DNA of 9,719 nt from an uncultured Mucilaginibacter sp. (GTDB taxonomy: Bacteria; Bacteroidota; Bacteroidia; Sphingobacteriales; Sphingobacteriaceae): assembly GCF_946481715.1 (NCBI RefSeq), contig NZ_CAMLOV010000190.1, positions 1 through 9,719 of the forward strand, in the 5' to 3' direction. Made by a program: the position numbers and the translations under genes. The notes beneath the pieces were generated by a model. The model had not been told where the DNA came from, did not search any database, and saw nothing but the letters and a program-made list of their open reading frames with translations. This document shows positions 1 through 5,827 of the stretch, one piece after another (position 1 is the first letter of the stretch; each line of letters starts with the position of its first letter).

Positions 1-441
1 GCCGCGGTTGCCGGTTTGTTTATTGTAATGATATGCGTTTACATCAGCCATAAGTTTAACCAGCCGTATATCGATGGAGTTGCTTCGCTTTTAGTGGGGC
101 TAATACTGGTGGTTGTATCGGCTATTTTAGCGCGCGAAAGCAGGAGTTTGCTGATGGGCGAGGGGGTATCTACCCAAACGCGCGACAAAATTTGCCGGCT
201 GGTAGAAGGCGACAGCCATGTTACCAAGGTGATGCACATCTTATCTACCTATCAATCGCCTACCGAGGTATTACTAATGCTGATCGTTGCTTTTAATGAG
301 GATATGGATACCGCGGAAATAAATATAGCAATAGACCGGATACGCGACGACGTAAAGGCGGAGTTTAAGTTTGTGCGCTTTGTAGTGATACAACCGGAAA
401 GCCTGGAGCACCATATTTTATGGAACGACGATAAGCATTAA
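1..441 (+). CDS. Cation diffusion facilitator (CDF) transporter, C-terminal part
   Basis: The frame is open from base 1, so the gene starts outside the window. The visible 146 residues hold the end of one membrane helix, then a short loop and the segment IDGVASLLVGLILVV. This matches the last transmembrane helix of CDF metal exporters, which typically begins with a conserved Asp and small residues. A soluble tail of about 95 residues follows (from about ESRSLLMGEG) with the alternating strand/helix pattern of the CDF cytoplasmic dimerisation domain, including the strand VLLMLIVAF and the end segment FKFVRFVVIQPE. CDF proteins export Zn, Co, Fe or Mn from the cytoplasm in exchange for protons. 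The metal-binding residues of the earlier helices are not in view, so the substrate cannot be predicted. The stop codon overlaps the stop of the convergent MgtC-like gene. Confidence 0.85.
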   Translation, partial: AAVAGLFIVMICVYISHKFNQPYIDGVASLLVGLILVVVSAILARESRSLLMGEGVSTQTRDKICRLVEGDSHVTKVMHILSTYQSPTEVLLMLIVAFNEDMDTAEINIAIDRIRDDVKAEFKFVRFVVIQPESLEHHILWNDDKH

Positions 442-1073
442 TGAAAGCTTTCTATTTCTTTCATCCCAACCATCTGCTGGCTCAATAAGTCAAACTTTCT
501 GCGCTCACCAGATATTTGCAGTACAGCGCATAGTTGTTCGCCCTCTTTGTAAAGCTGCAGCCTTTTGCTCTTTAATTTTTGTTCCTTAATTTTATCTTCC
601 AGTTGCGTAAGGTGCTCCATGTTAGCCGAATTAAAATTAACATTAACCACCTTGCTTTTTTGCAGGTTATCTATCAGCACTTCTATCTTATCTACCGAAA
701 GCAAAATAAGAAGCGTGATGGCAGTAAAAGCAATTGCCAACGAATGGTAGCCAATGCCGGTGGTCATCCCTATCGCAGCTGATGTCCATATTACGGCAGC
801 GGTTGTAAGCCCCATTACAGTCAATTTATCTTTAAAAATAACACCGGCGCCAATAAAGCCAATGCCGGTTATGATGTTTGCGCTTATACGGTCGTCGGCA
901 CCGGCGCCATGGCGGCTTACTATCGAAAATATGGTTGAACCAAGGGTGATCAGCATGATGGTGCGAAAACCGGTCGACTTATTTTTATATTCCCGTTCGA
1001 AGCCGATACAACCACCGCAAACGATGGATACCAGCATGCTTACCAGGTCTTTTAATTCAATTGTAAAATCCAT
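438..1073 (-). CDS. MgtC/SapB family inner-membrane protein
   Basis: A 211-residue protein with the full MgtC/SapB signature: CGGCIGFERE (19-28), GFRTIMLITLGS (35-46), RISANIITGIGFIGAGVIFK (62-81) and GLTTAAVIWTSAAIGM (88-103). About five hydrophobic segments lie between residues 9 and 127. A soluble C-terminal domain of about 80 residues follows, as in the long MgtC forms where it folds ACT-like. Known MgtC proteins support survival in low magnesium and, in pathogens, restrain the F1Fo ATP synthase; many environmental members have no defined role. The start has no Shine-Dalgarno sequence, which is normal in this phylum. The gene converges on the CDF transporter and the last four bases of the two genes overlap. 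Both concern ion homeostasis, but opposite strands rule out an operon. Family assignment is secure; physiological role is not. Confidence 0.9.
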   Translation of the reverse strand: MDFTIELKDLVSMLVSIVCGGCIGFEREYKNKSTGFRTIMLITLGSTIFSIVSRHGAGADDRISANIITGIGFIGAGVIFKDKLTVMGLTTAAVIWTSAAIGMTTGIGYHSLAIAFTAITLLILLSVDKIEVLIDNLQKSKVVNVNFNSANMEHLTQLEDKIKEQKLKSKRLQLYKEGEQLCAVLQISGERRKFDLLSQQMVGMKEIESFH

Positions 1074-1148
1074 TTTTAGTAATTATTCAATTTGTAAACG
1101 TCAAATGCTGTTACTTGTGTGCTTATGCAATCACTTTGTTTTTATTTA

Positions 1149-1156
1149 TAGCTTTG
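1149..1156 (+). promoter_or_regulatory. Candidate Bacteroidota -7 promoter element for the hydrolase gene
   Basis: The bases TAGCTTTG match TAnnTTTG exactly. Transcription would begin near 1161, just upstream of the ATG at 1177 and after the ATG at 1159, which favours 1177 as the start. No TTG lies at the usual -33 distance (the nearest, 1135-1138, is too close), so confidence is limited. Confidence 0.35.
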
Positions 1157-1176
1157 GCATGCAGCGCCAAATTTTT

Positions 1177-2037
1177 ATGAAAAAACTGAAGCAAATTATT
1201 ACGAAAGTAAAAACCACCGATGAAACTTCCCCCAGCTTTAACGCGCTGCTTTGGCAACTCATCTGCTATTCGCCAAAAATGCCGCCGCGTTTACAACAGC
1301 AGCAATTACTTGATGAGGCCGAAAAATTTAGCTTAAGTGCTTACGACGAGCATTTCACCAAAACTGACCTAACTTTTAATGGCTTTAAATGGGGCAATGG
1401 CTCGCGCAAAATATTGCTAACCCATGGCTGGGGATCTAAAGCGGCCGATTTTTCGGAATTGATATCTGCCCTGCGCGAAATACCTGATACCACTATTTTT
1501 GCCTTTGATGCACCGGGGAATGGCAGTTCGGAGGGGGAGTTGTCTAACGGGGCGCTATTTGCCGAAGCGGCCAAAGCGGTAATTACGCAATATGGCATGC
1601 CCGATGTATTGATAGGCCACTCGCTTGGTGGCATGGCCAATGTAATGGCTTTAAACAGCATAGGTGCCAGGCCGCAATTGCTTATCAGTATTACTCCGCT
1701 TATTCGCTTAAAAGAAAACTTTGAAAGCAGCATGAATGCAGTTGGCGTTTCAGTGGAAAAGCAGGCAACTTACCTCGCAAGTTTTAACCAATTGGTGGGC
1801 AGGCCCGCATCTTCTTATGATCTGGAGAAACTGTATCAGTTTGGTGCGGAGCAGAACCATATTTTGTTTTACGACGAGCATGATACGGTATCGCCTTATG
1901 CTTATATTGGCGAATTTTTAGGCACGCGCCCTTTTATCAACAGCAAAAATTACCCCGGCGCCGGGCACGAGCGTATCATCAAACATCCGGACATGATAAA
2001 TGACATTGTTGACTTAATTAAAACTACTTTGCAATAG
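1177..2037 (+). CDS. Alpha/beta hydrolase fold protein
   Basis: A 286-residue cytoplasmic protein with the complete serine-hydrolase triad. The oxyanion-region motif HGWG is at 83-86, the nucleophile elbow GHSLGG has Ser149, a likely acid is Asp236 (or Asp233) in FYDEHD, and the catalytic His264 lies in GAGHER. The segment IFAFDAPGNGSSEG is the usual strand and turn after the oxyanion motif. The family includes esterases, lipases and other hydrolases, so the substrate cannot be named. The frame is open back to 754, but that stretch is antisense to the MgtC gene and is not protein-like. An ATG at 1159 would add six residues; 1177 is preferred because of the promoter element at 1149-1156. The AraC-type gene starts 29 bases after the stop with no terminator between, so the two are probably co-transcribed. 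Confidence 0.85.
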   Translation: MKKLKQIITKVKTTDETSPSFNALLWQLICYSPKMPPRLQQQQLLDEAEKFSLSAYDEHFTKTDLTFNGFKWGNGSRKILLTHGWGSKAADFSELISALREIPDTTIFAFDAPGNGSSEGELSNGALFAEAAKAVITQYGMPDVLIGHSLGGMANVMALNSIGARPQLLISITPLIRLKENFESSMNAVGVSVEKQATYLASFNQLVGRPASSYDLEKLYQFGAEQNHILFYDEHDTVSPYAYIGEFLGTRPFINSKNYPGAGHERIIKHPDMINDIVDLIKTTLQ

Positions 2038-2066
2038 CAGATACATAATAATAGCTAAATTTATAA

Positions 2067-2498
2067 ATGCAAAAGGCGGCAACTCAACTTTTCCCTAAAA
2101 TTTACCTTTACCGGCGCGTAGTGCAGGCCAAGCTGTTTATCGACGGGAATTACCATCAAGATATCAATTTAAATGATGTAGCCGATGAAGCCTACTTTTC
2201 TAAATTCCACTTTATCCGGCTGTTCAAAGCCAGCTACGGAAAAACGCCCCACCAGTATTTAATAACGGTGCGCATAAATAATGCAGAGCAGTTGTTAAAA
2301 AAAGGCATGCCCGTTGCCGATGTTTGCTATGCTATTGGGTTTGATAGCCTCAGTTCGTTTTCGGCCTTGTTTAAACGGGTAACAGGGCAATCGCCCTCGG
2401 CCTGGCAGCAAGCCGAGCGGAAGCGTGATGCCGAGATGAAAACCGCCCCGCTAAATTTTATCCCTAACTGCTTTGCCGAGCAAAATAGGTGGGTGTAG
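2067..2498 (+). CDS. Short AraC-family transcriptional regulator (DNA-binding domain only)
   Basis: A 143-residue protein made almost entirely of the AraC/XylS DNA-binding domain. The first helix-turn-helix covers about 34-55 (LNDVADEAYFSKFHFIRLFK). It is followed by the conserved YGKTPHQYL and R69. The second covers about 82-104 (PVADVCYAIGFDSLSSFSAL), and the family-typical TGQSPSAW follows at 106-113. There is no N-terminal effector-binding domain, so either it senses through the short N- or C-terminal extensions or it acts constitutively. It ends with a 30-residue tail containing IPNCFAEQ. The gap of 29 bases after the hydrolase suggests one transcript, and the hydrolase is a plausible target, though this is inference. 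The family call is firm; its regulon is unknown. Confidence 0.85.
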   Translation: MQKAATQLFPKIYLYRRVVQAKLFIDGNYHQDINLNDVADEAYFSKFHFIRLFKASYGKTPHQYLITVRINNAEQLLKKGMPVADVCYAIGFDSLSSFSALFKRVTGQSPSAWQQAERKRDAEMKTAPLNFIPNCFAEQNRWV

Positions 2499-2688
2499 GA
2501 TGCCTTGCACAAGAGTTTGACGAATAAGTCAATTTGGATTTTAAAGGATTGTAAAAATGCATTGCCAATTATGCTAACCGCCCCTGTTACTGGATTTATA
2601 TTTATTCGTGAAATTTGTGTGATTTTTAAAACCAAATACCCTCCCAATGCTTTGATAGAAAGACAATAAACACTTTTCGATATTTGCT
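2499..2688. other. Intergenic stretch, no gene seen
   Basis: These 190 bases separate the AraC-type gene from the one-TM protein. All frames are interrupted and I see no terminator hairpin. The AT-rich part near 2595-2640 resembles ordinary Bacteroidota intergenic DNA. A promoter for the next gene must lie here, but no convincing -33/-7 pair is visible. Confidence 0.4.
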
Positions 2689-2943
2689 ATGGCTCAACTG
2701 GATGTTCAACCAAAAAAAAGAAGCCCAACCTGGATATGGGCCATTGTAATACTGGTGCTGCTGGGTATTGTTTTTATGCTTTACCGGGGTTATAACAGGA
2801 GTTACCAGCCCACCGAATTGAAAACCGTTCCGGCCGATTCTATCAATGCAGATTCTGCTAAAAAGGTTGCCACACCAGCGGATACTACTATAAAAGATAC
2901 CATAAGTGCAGATACCGCCAAAATGGATACTGCCGGATATTAA
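2689..2943 (+). CDS. Small single-pass membrane protein, unknown function
   Basis: An 84-residue protein. A basic N-terminus (KKR at 9-11) precedes one hydrophobic helix at about 14-32, then a 50-residue hydrophilic tail rich in Ala, Asp, Thr, Ser and Lys with repeated A-D-T/S units (ADS, ADT, ADT). By the positive-inside rule the N-terminus is cytoplasmic and the low-complexity tail is periplasmic. No catalytic motif or known domain is visible. It lies 34 bases upstream of the PRC-barrel gene on the same strand with no terminator between, so the two are likely an operon. The start is the only sensible ATG before the helix. I do not recognise the family. Confidence 0.7.
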   Translation: MAQLDVQPKKRSPTWIWAIVILVLLGIVFMLYRGYNRSYQPTELKTVPADSINADSAKKVATPADTTIKDTISADTAKMDTAGY

Positions 2944-2977
2944 TATAACAATAAGAACCACCTTAAACGATAACGAT

Positions 2978-3505
2978 ATGGCTACAGTGGACGACGGTTA
3001 CAGCAGGTTGGACGAATTAAGCGAAAGCGATTTTGAGATAGCCGACGGGCAACCCAATATACAGGGCTGGGACGTGCGCGACTCTGACAACAATAAGATA
3101 GGCGAGGTAGATGAATTGCTGTTCAACCCGCAATCGCGCAGGGTGCGGTATCTTATTTTGCACATGGAAAATAACGATATTGGTTTAGAGGACGGCCAGG
3201 TGCTGATACCCATTGGCGTTGCCGAACTGCACGAGGACGAGGATAATGTGATCATCCCCGATGTTACCAAGGCGCAAATATTGGCCCTGCCTTTGTACGA
3301 AAGGGGCCGTGTTATTGACGAAGACACCGAAGCGCAGATACGTAACGTATTTGTAAGCCCCGACGCCAATGTAATGGTAGGTACCGATTTTTACGACCAC
3401 GACCACTTTAGCGAAACAAAATTTTATGGTAAACGGCGCCAGCCGGGTACGGATACTACGGTAAGCCAAAGTTATTTGGACGAGCCGGAGAAAGACAGGC
3501 CTTAA
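2978..3505 (+). CDS. PRC-barrel domain protein
   Basis: A 175-residue acidic, soluble protein. Residues about 28-95 form a PRC-barrel: IQGWDVRDSDNNKIGEVDEL, then RVRYLILHM and VLIPIGVAELHEDEDNVIIP. This is the small beta-barrel first described in the photosynthetic reaction centre H subunit and in RimM. The remaining half contains VFVSPDANVMVGTDFYDHDH, a form common in Bacteroidota PRC-barrel proteins, and ends in a charged tail. Such proteins are often linked to stress or envelope functions, but no reaction is known. The frame is open 24 codons further upstream, overlapping the preceding gene; the ATG at 2978 is chosen because it lies after that gene's stop and fits the domain start. A perfect inverted repeat follows the stop. 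Confidence 0.85.
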   Translation: MATVDDGYSRLDELSESDFEIADGQPNIQGWDVRDSDNNKIGEVDELLFNPQSRRVRYLILHMENNDIGLEDGQVLIPIGVAELHEDEDNVIIPDVTKAQILALPLYERGRVIDEDTEAQIRNVFVSPDANVMVGTDFYDHDHFSETKFYGKRRQPGTDTTVSQSYLDEPEKDRP

Positions 3506-3516
3506 GGCCCGGAGTT

Positions 3517-3555
3517 GAAAGCCTTAAGTAAAAGCGACATATACTTAAGGCTTTC
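3517..3555. terminator. Bidirectional hairpin between convergent genes
   Basis: Two perfect 14-base arms, 3517-3530 (GAAAGCCTTAAGTA) and 3542-3555, enclose an 11-base loop. The hairpin sits between the PRC-barrel stop and the stop of the minus-strand 107-aa gene, where it could end both transcripts. Neither side has a strong T tract, so termination efficiency is uncertain. Confidence 0.65.
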
Positions 3556-3573
3556 GGCTTAGGCTTTTGGCTG

Positions 3574-3897
3574 CTATGTACGCGGCCTTTTAAGGTTGTA
3601 GGCAACCAGGTAGTTAAGGTTATCGGTAACTACGGTGCGTTTATCAAGCGATTGCTCGTCTTTACTAAAGCTTTGGTTCAGCCTCGATTTTATCTGGTGA
3701 AATACTTCCAAAACGGCCTCGGGCAGCATTTTGGTAGCAATGGTAGGGTAGTACGTTTTTTGTAAACGCGCCTTTTCCACATCGCCAACCAGGCTAAATT
3801 CCCATACGTCATCAGCTTTAAAGCCATGTTCTTTGGCAGTGTTCATCAAATCGTACAGGTACAAGCGGGTTTGGTTTTCTATTGTTTTTTCGTCCAT
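3574..3897 (-). CDS. Conserved-looking hypothetical protein, 107 aa
   Basis: A soluble, mainly helical protein with no signal peptide or membrane segment. The N-terminal half (TRLYLYDLMNTAKEHGFKAD, 10-29) looks like a helix followed by a short turn. The middle has a basic-hydrophobic stretch, KTYYPTIATKMLPEAVLEVF, followed by a Lys/Ser/Asp-rich helix. I recognise no family or catalytic motif. It begins eight bases after the stop of the 42-aa lysine-rich ORF on the same strand, so both are probably one transcript reading away from the cold-shock gene. The 3' end faces the shared hairpin at 3517-3555. The coding call rests on the uninterrupted frame, the sensible composition and the tight spacing. 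Confidence 0.7.
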   Translation of the reverse strand: MDEKTIENQTRLYLYDLMNTAKEHGFKADDVWEFSLVGDVEKARLQKTYYPTIATKMLPEAVLEVFHQIKSRLNQSFSKDEQSLDKRTVVTDNLNYLVAYNLKRPRT

Positions 3898-3905
3898 GCA
3901 GGGGG

Positions 3906-4034
3906 TTATTTTTTCTTAGAGGTGAGGTCGGCAGAGGAGGTGCTTTTGCCTGATTGATAAGAAGATACTTTTTTGTTTACGTTCAGGCTTTTTTCTTTTT
4001 TTACTTCTTTAACCTGTTTTTTGTCTTTGCTCAT
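3906..4034 (-). CDS. Small lysine-rich protein, 42 aa
   Basis: Reading the minus strand from the ATG at 4034 gives MSKDKKQVKEVKKEKSLN, continuing through a Ser/Thr-rich stretch to ...LTSKKK and a TAA stop. It is highly basic (about 14 Lys in 42 residues) and has no hydrophobic core, so it is probably disordered and may bind nucleic acid or ribosomes; that is inference. The stop is eight bases before the ATG of the 107-aa gene. It lies head to head with the cold-shock gene across 216 bases, and another lysine-rich small protein follows that gene. It is too short for default gene callers. The ATG, clean stop and operon-like spacing support it. Confidence 0.55.
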   Translation of the reverse strand: MSKDKKQVKEVKKEKSLNVNKKVSSYQSGKSTSSADLTSKKK

Positions 4035-4250
4035 GATATTGTAGTTGTGTAATTTGCTGGAAAATATTTATCCGCCTCGCCATGAAACGCAGCAGTTATT
4101 TTAAAAATGTATTTGTGGTAATTGTTTAAATGTACCCTTTATTTATTGAAAATGAGCAAGTTTTTAATTTAAATTGAAGTAAAAGGTTAAATTAAAATAT
4201 AATGCCGTATATAATGACTACCTTGCACGCTTATTAAAAACAATAAAATA
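4035..4250. other. Divergent AT-rich intergenic region upstream of the cold-shock gene
   Basis: These 216 bases must hold both divergent promoters. They are very AT-rich from 4100 onward. TACCTTGC at 4219-4226 is a shortened form of the Bacteroidota -7 element about 25 bases before the cold-shock ATG. Two TATAAT hexamers (4198-4203, 4210-4215) also occur. No clear minus-strand promoter is seen. Confidence 0.4.
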
Positions 4251-4445
4251 ATGTCAAAAGAAGGAACTGTAAAGTTTTTCAACGTCACAAAAGGCTTTGG
4301 ATTCATTTCACAGAGTGATAACAGAAGCGATGTTTTTGTACACTCAACTGGCCTGATCGATACGATCCGCGAAAACGATAGCGTAACGTTCGACGTAGAA
4401 GAAGGCAAAAAAGGCCTAACAGCGGTAAATGTAAAAGTAGTTTAA
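4251..4445 (+). CDS. CspA-family cold-shock protein
   Basis: A 64-residue single cold-shock domain, the normal length. It opens with GTVKFFN (5-11). RNP1 is KGFGFI (14-19) and RNP2 is VFVH (28-31) followed by STG; the domain ends with the strand VTFDVEEGKKG and an ALTAVNVKVV-like end (here LTAVNVKVV). These aromatic residues bind single-stranded RNA and DNA, so the protein should act as an RNA chaperone or antiterminator in the cytoplasm. It may not be cold-induced, as many paralogues are constitutive. The leader is short and A/T-rich with no Shine-Dalgarno sequence. A strong intrinsic terminator follows 26 bases after the stop, so it is largely monocistronic, with possible readthrough into the lysine-rich gene downstream. 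Confidence 0.95.
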   Translation: MSKEGTVKFFNVTKGFGFISQSDNRSDVFVHSTGLIDTIRENDSVTFDVEEGKKGLTAVNVKVV

Positions 4446-4471
4446 CAAAATCACTATAAAATTTAATCGTG

Positions 4472-4500
4472 AGCATCTGTCGTAAGGCAGATGCTTTTTT
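4472..4500 (+). terminator. Rho-independent terminator of the cold-shock gene
   Basis: Arms AGCATCTG (4472-4479) and CAGATGCT (4488-4495) form eight Watson-Crick pairs. They can be extended by a U-G and a C-G pair closing a GUAA tetraloop at 4482-4485. Six T bases (4495-4500) follow directly. This is the clearest intrinsic terminator in the window. Confidence 0.9.
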
Positions 4501-4541
4501 AATTCCTATAAAAATTATTATCAACTAACCCACATACCCAT

Positions 4542-4724
4542 ATGGCGAAATCGCAGGCAACATTTATGAAGAAACAACTGGAAAAAGACCGACAGAAAAA
4601 AAAGGAAGATAAGGCACAACGCAAGCAGGAACGCAAGGATAACCCCGGCAGCACCGACCTGGAAAGCATGATGGCCTATGTAAACGAATTCGGCGAGATC
4701 ACCTCAACCCCTCCCGAAAAATAA
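4542..4724 (+). CDS. Small lysine-rich protein associated with cold-shock genes
   Basis: A 60-residue protein. The N-terminal 34 residues are extremely basic (MAKSQATFMKKQLEKDRQ, then KKKEDKAQRKQERKDN) and likely form one charged helix. The C-terminal part, LESMMAYVNEFGEITSTPPE, is less charged. From memory, Bacteroidota genomes carry similar small proteins, starting MAKSQ and ending in MMAYVDEFG and TPP, next to cold-shock genes; this matches well but was not searched. The function is unknown; binding to RNA or ribosomes is a plausible inference from charge and context. It lies 97 bases after the cold-shock gene, beyond a strong terminator, so it may have its own promoter in 4501-4541 or depend on readthrough. 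No Shine-Dalgarno sequence is seen. Confidence 0.8.
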   Translation: MAKSQATFMKKQLEKDRQKKKEDKAQRKQERKDNPGSTDLESMMAYVNEFGEITSTPPEK

Positions 4725-4732
4725 ACGACATC

Positions 4733-4773
4733 TCCTTTAAGCTTATGCTACCAAGAGTACTAAGCTTAAAGGA
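4733..4773. terminator. Bidirectional hairpin between convergent genes
   Basis: Perfect 13-base arms TCCTTTAAGCTTA (4733-4745) and its complement (4761-4773) flank a 15-base loop. It lies eight bases after the lysine-rich gene and eight bases before the stop of the facing minus-strand gene, so it can serve both. There is no long T tract on either side. Confidence 0.65.
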
Positions 4774-4781
4774 ATCTGTTT

Positions 4782-5102
4782 TCAACCCTGCAAAACAGCT
4801 TTAAGGCTACCAGCCGGTACCATAAACAACCTGTTAATAAACGCTTTCAGCTGCTCCAGCAACCCCAACGGTTTAGCTGTTTCAATCATCACTATTTCTT
4901 CCTGCTTTGGCCCTTCGGTAGGGTGTTCATGCTCGTGCATTTCTTCCAGGATGCTTTCGCGGATCTCGGGGTCGCGGTTAACAATGTCGTCCAGCTCGGT
5001 AAGGTCGTTAAAGGTTGCGTTGCCGTTGCGTTGTTTTTTTATTAGGATATCGAAGCGTTCCTGCCGGAAGGTACGCCGTATTAATGGCAGTGTATTTTTC
5101 AT
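4782..5102 (-). CDS. Hypothetical protein, 106 aa
   Basis: A soluble protein with a basic N-terminus (LIRRTFRQERFDILIKKQR), an acidic helical middle (LTELDDIVNRDPEIRESILE), a short His/Glu cluster (HEHEHP) and a C-terminal hydrophobic-amphipathic stretch (GLLEQLKAFINRLFMVPAG). The last could be an amphipathic membrane-surface helix. I recognise no family. The charge pattern and the clean frame between two intergenic spacers support a real gene. It converges on the lysine-rich gene and shares its terminator hairpin. The ATG at 5102 is the only good start; no Shine-Dalgarno sequence precedes it. The His/Glu cluster could bind metal, but this is only a composition-based guess. Confidence 0.65.
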   Translation of the reverse strand: MKNTLPLIRRTFRQERFDILIKKQRNGNATFNDLTELDDIVNRDPEIRESILEEMHEHEHPTEGPKQEEIVMIETAKPLGLLEQLKAFINRLFMVPAGSLKAVLQG

Positions 5103-5329
5103 GTTGGCACCAATTATAACAAACAGGTGTCAAAACAAATGCCATGCTTATAAGTAGTTGATTTGTATGCGATTGTGAATTTTATTTACTGTACGCTGTT
5201 CTGTAGTGATACAATAAGGTGTGCGGTTATGGTTGATTTAGGAATTCGGATGTTCGATTTCGGATTTAGGTTTTTTATTTGATTCTTAAACCCCTCAATT
5301 ATTTAATAGTTAAACTTTTGTAGTATTGA
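5103..5329. other. Intergenic region with imperfect short repeats
   Basis: This 227-base divergent spacer holds no ORF of note. At 5235-5270 an AT-rich tract has the direct repeat GATTTAGG at 5235-5242 and 5263-5270, with TTCGGA and TTCGAT variants between. This resembles low-complexity intergenic repeats seen in related genomes, from memory only. Confidence 0.4.
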
Positions 5330-5626
5330 ATGACTAAAAAAAGCAATATGAAAGAAGTTACCATCCAAACCCTGCACCCCGAAGCCGGTAAAACCAATAA
5401 AGTTATTTCGCTGGAAAAGTACGAAATCATCAAAGCGGCTATATTAGAAATCCTGAAGGAAGGCGACCTAAGCCATACGCAGCTCATGGAGGCGCTCTAT
5501 CAACGGGTGAACAGTAATTTTAAGGGAAATACCTACTGGTACGGCGAAACGGTTAAACTGGATTTGGAGGCAAGGGGGCTGATACGGCGGAGTAAGGGGA
5601 AGCCACCAATCTATAGCCTTGTTTAA
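5330..5626 (+). CDS. Small winged-helix-like protein of unknown function (possibly DUF6958)
   Basis: A 98-residue soluble protein. After TIQTLHPEAGKTN, residues about 27-85 show helix, helix, beta-wing character: KYEIIKAAILEILKEGDLSH, then TQLMEALYQRV, then WYGETVKLDLEARGLIRR and the closing strand PPIYSLV. This is the layout of a winged helix in which LDLEARGLI precedes the wing, as in many small DNA-binding proteins. From memory it resembles an uncharacterised family, possibly DUF6958; this was not checked. DNA binding is inferred from the fold pattern only. Two starts are possible, 5330 and 5348; the second removes only MTKKSN and fits the family start (MKEVTIQTLHP) slightly better. A bulged hairpin follows the stop. 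No partner gene is evident, as neighbours are on the other strand or separated by a long spacer. Confidence 0.75.
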   Translation: MTKKSNMKEVTIQTLHPEAGKTNKVISLEKYEIIKAAILEILKEGDLSHTQLMEALYQRVNSNFKGNTYWYGETVKLDLEARGLIRRSKGKPPIYSLV

Positions 5627-5637
5627 ATATTACTTAA

Positions 5638-5667
5638 ATAAAACCCAAACTCACTGGTTTGTTTTAT
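5638..5667 (+). terminator. Probable terminator of the winged-helix-like gene
   Basis: The left arm ATAAAAC-CC-AAAC (5638-5650) pairs with GTTTGTTTTAT (5657-5667), giving 11 pairs with a two-base bulge and a six-base loop. The right arm is T-rich. It lies 11 bases after the stop. Confidence 0.5.
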
Positions 5668-5672
5668 GGTAA

Positions 5673-5729
5673 TTTTACCGGGTAAAAAACCTCGCTTGCA
5701 TTCCTTGCCGGATGCCTCCCGGCGGAAGG
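5673..5729. other. Palindrome and bulged hairpin in the long non-coding region
   Basis: TTTTAC (5673-5678) and GTAAAA (5682-5687) form a small palindrome. Next, CCTTGCCGG (5703-5711) pairs with CCGGCGGAAGG (5719-5729) in a nine-pair stem with a GG bulge and a seven-base loop. No T tract follows. It could be a second terminator element or an RNA structure; its role is unknown. Confidence 0.4.
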
Positions 5730-5806
5730 CTGTGCCGGTAGCCATCATGTAACCCCTCACCATATATGATCACCAGTTATAGCAAGGCCTTTTCACAACA
5801 AGGTAT

Positions 5807-5820
5807 ATGATAACTATCAT
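5807..5820. promoter_or_regulatory. CRP/FNR-type box, distal (about -63.5)
   Basis: ATGATAACTATCAT is a perfect inverted repeat and contains TGAT-N4-ATCA, the core bound by FNR-like members of the CRP/FNR family. Its centre (5813.5) is 22 bases, two helical turns, upstream of the centre of the next box. Confidence 0.5.
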
Positions 5821-5827
5821 TACCCCT

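Noticed and set aside
754..1158. Upstream extension of the hydrolase frame to 754
   Set aside because: It is antisense to the strongly supported MgtC gene, its residues look non-homologous, and the hydrolase fold starts well after 1177.
2651..2686. TTTG and GATATTTG as a promoter of the one-TM protein
   Set aside because: The spacing is too long and the predicted start would fall at or after the ATG.
4198..4215. Two TATAAT hexamers as a sigma70 -10 box for the cold-shock gene
   Set aside because: Bacteroidota primary sigma uses TAnnTTTG; TATAAT is expected by chance in such AT-rich DNA and no TTGACA is placed correctly.
4035..4250. Riboswitch or long cold-shock leader RNA
   Set aside because: No convincing paired structure was visible and a -7-like element near 4219 suggests a short leader.
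5235..5270. GATTTAGG repeats as a CRISPR or attachment site
   Set aside because: Only two short imperfect units, no spacers, no cas genes or integrase nearby.
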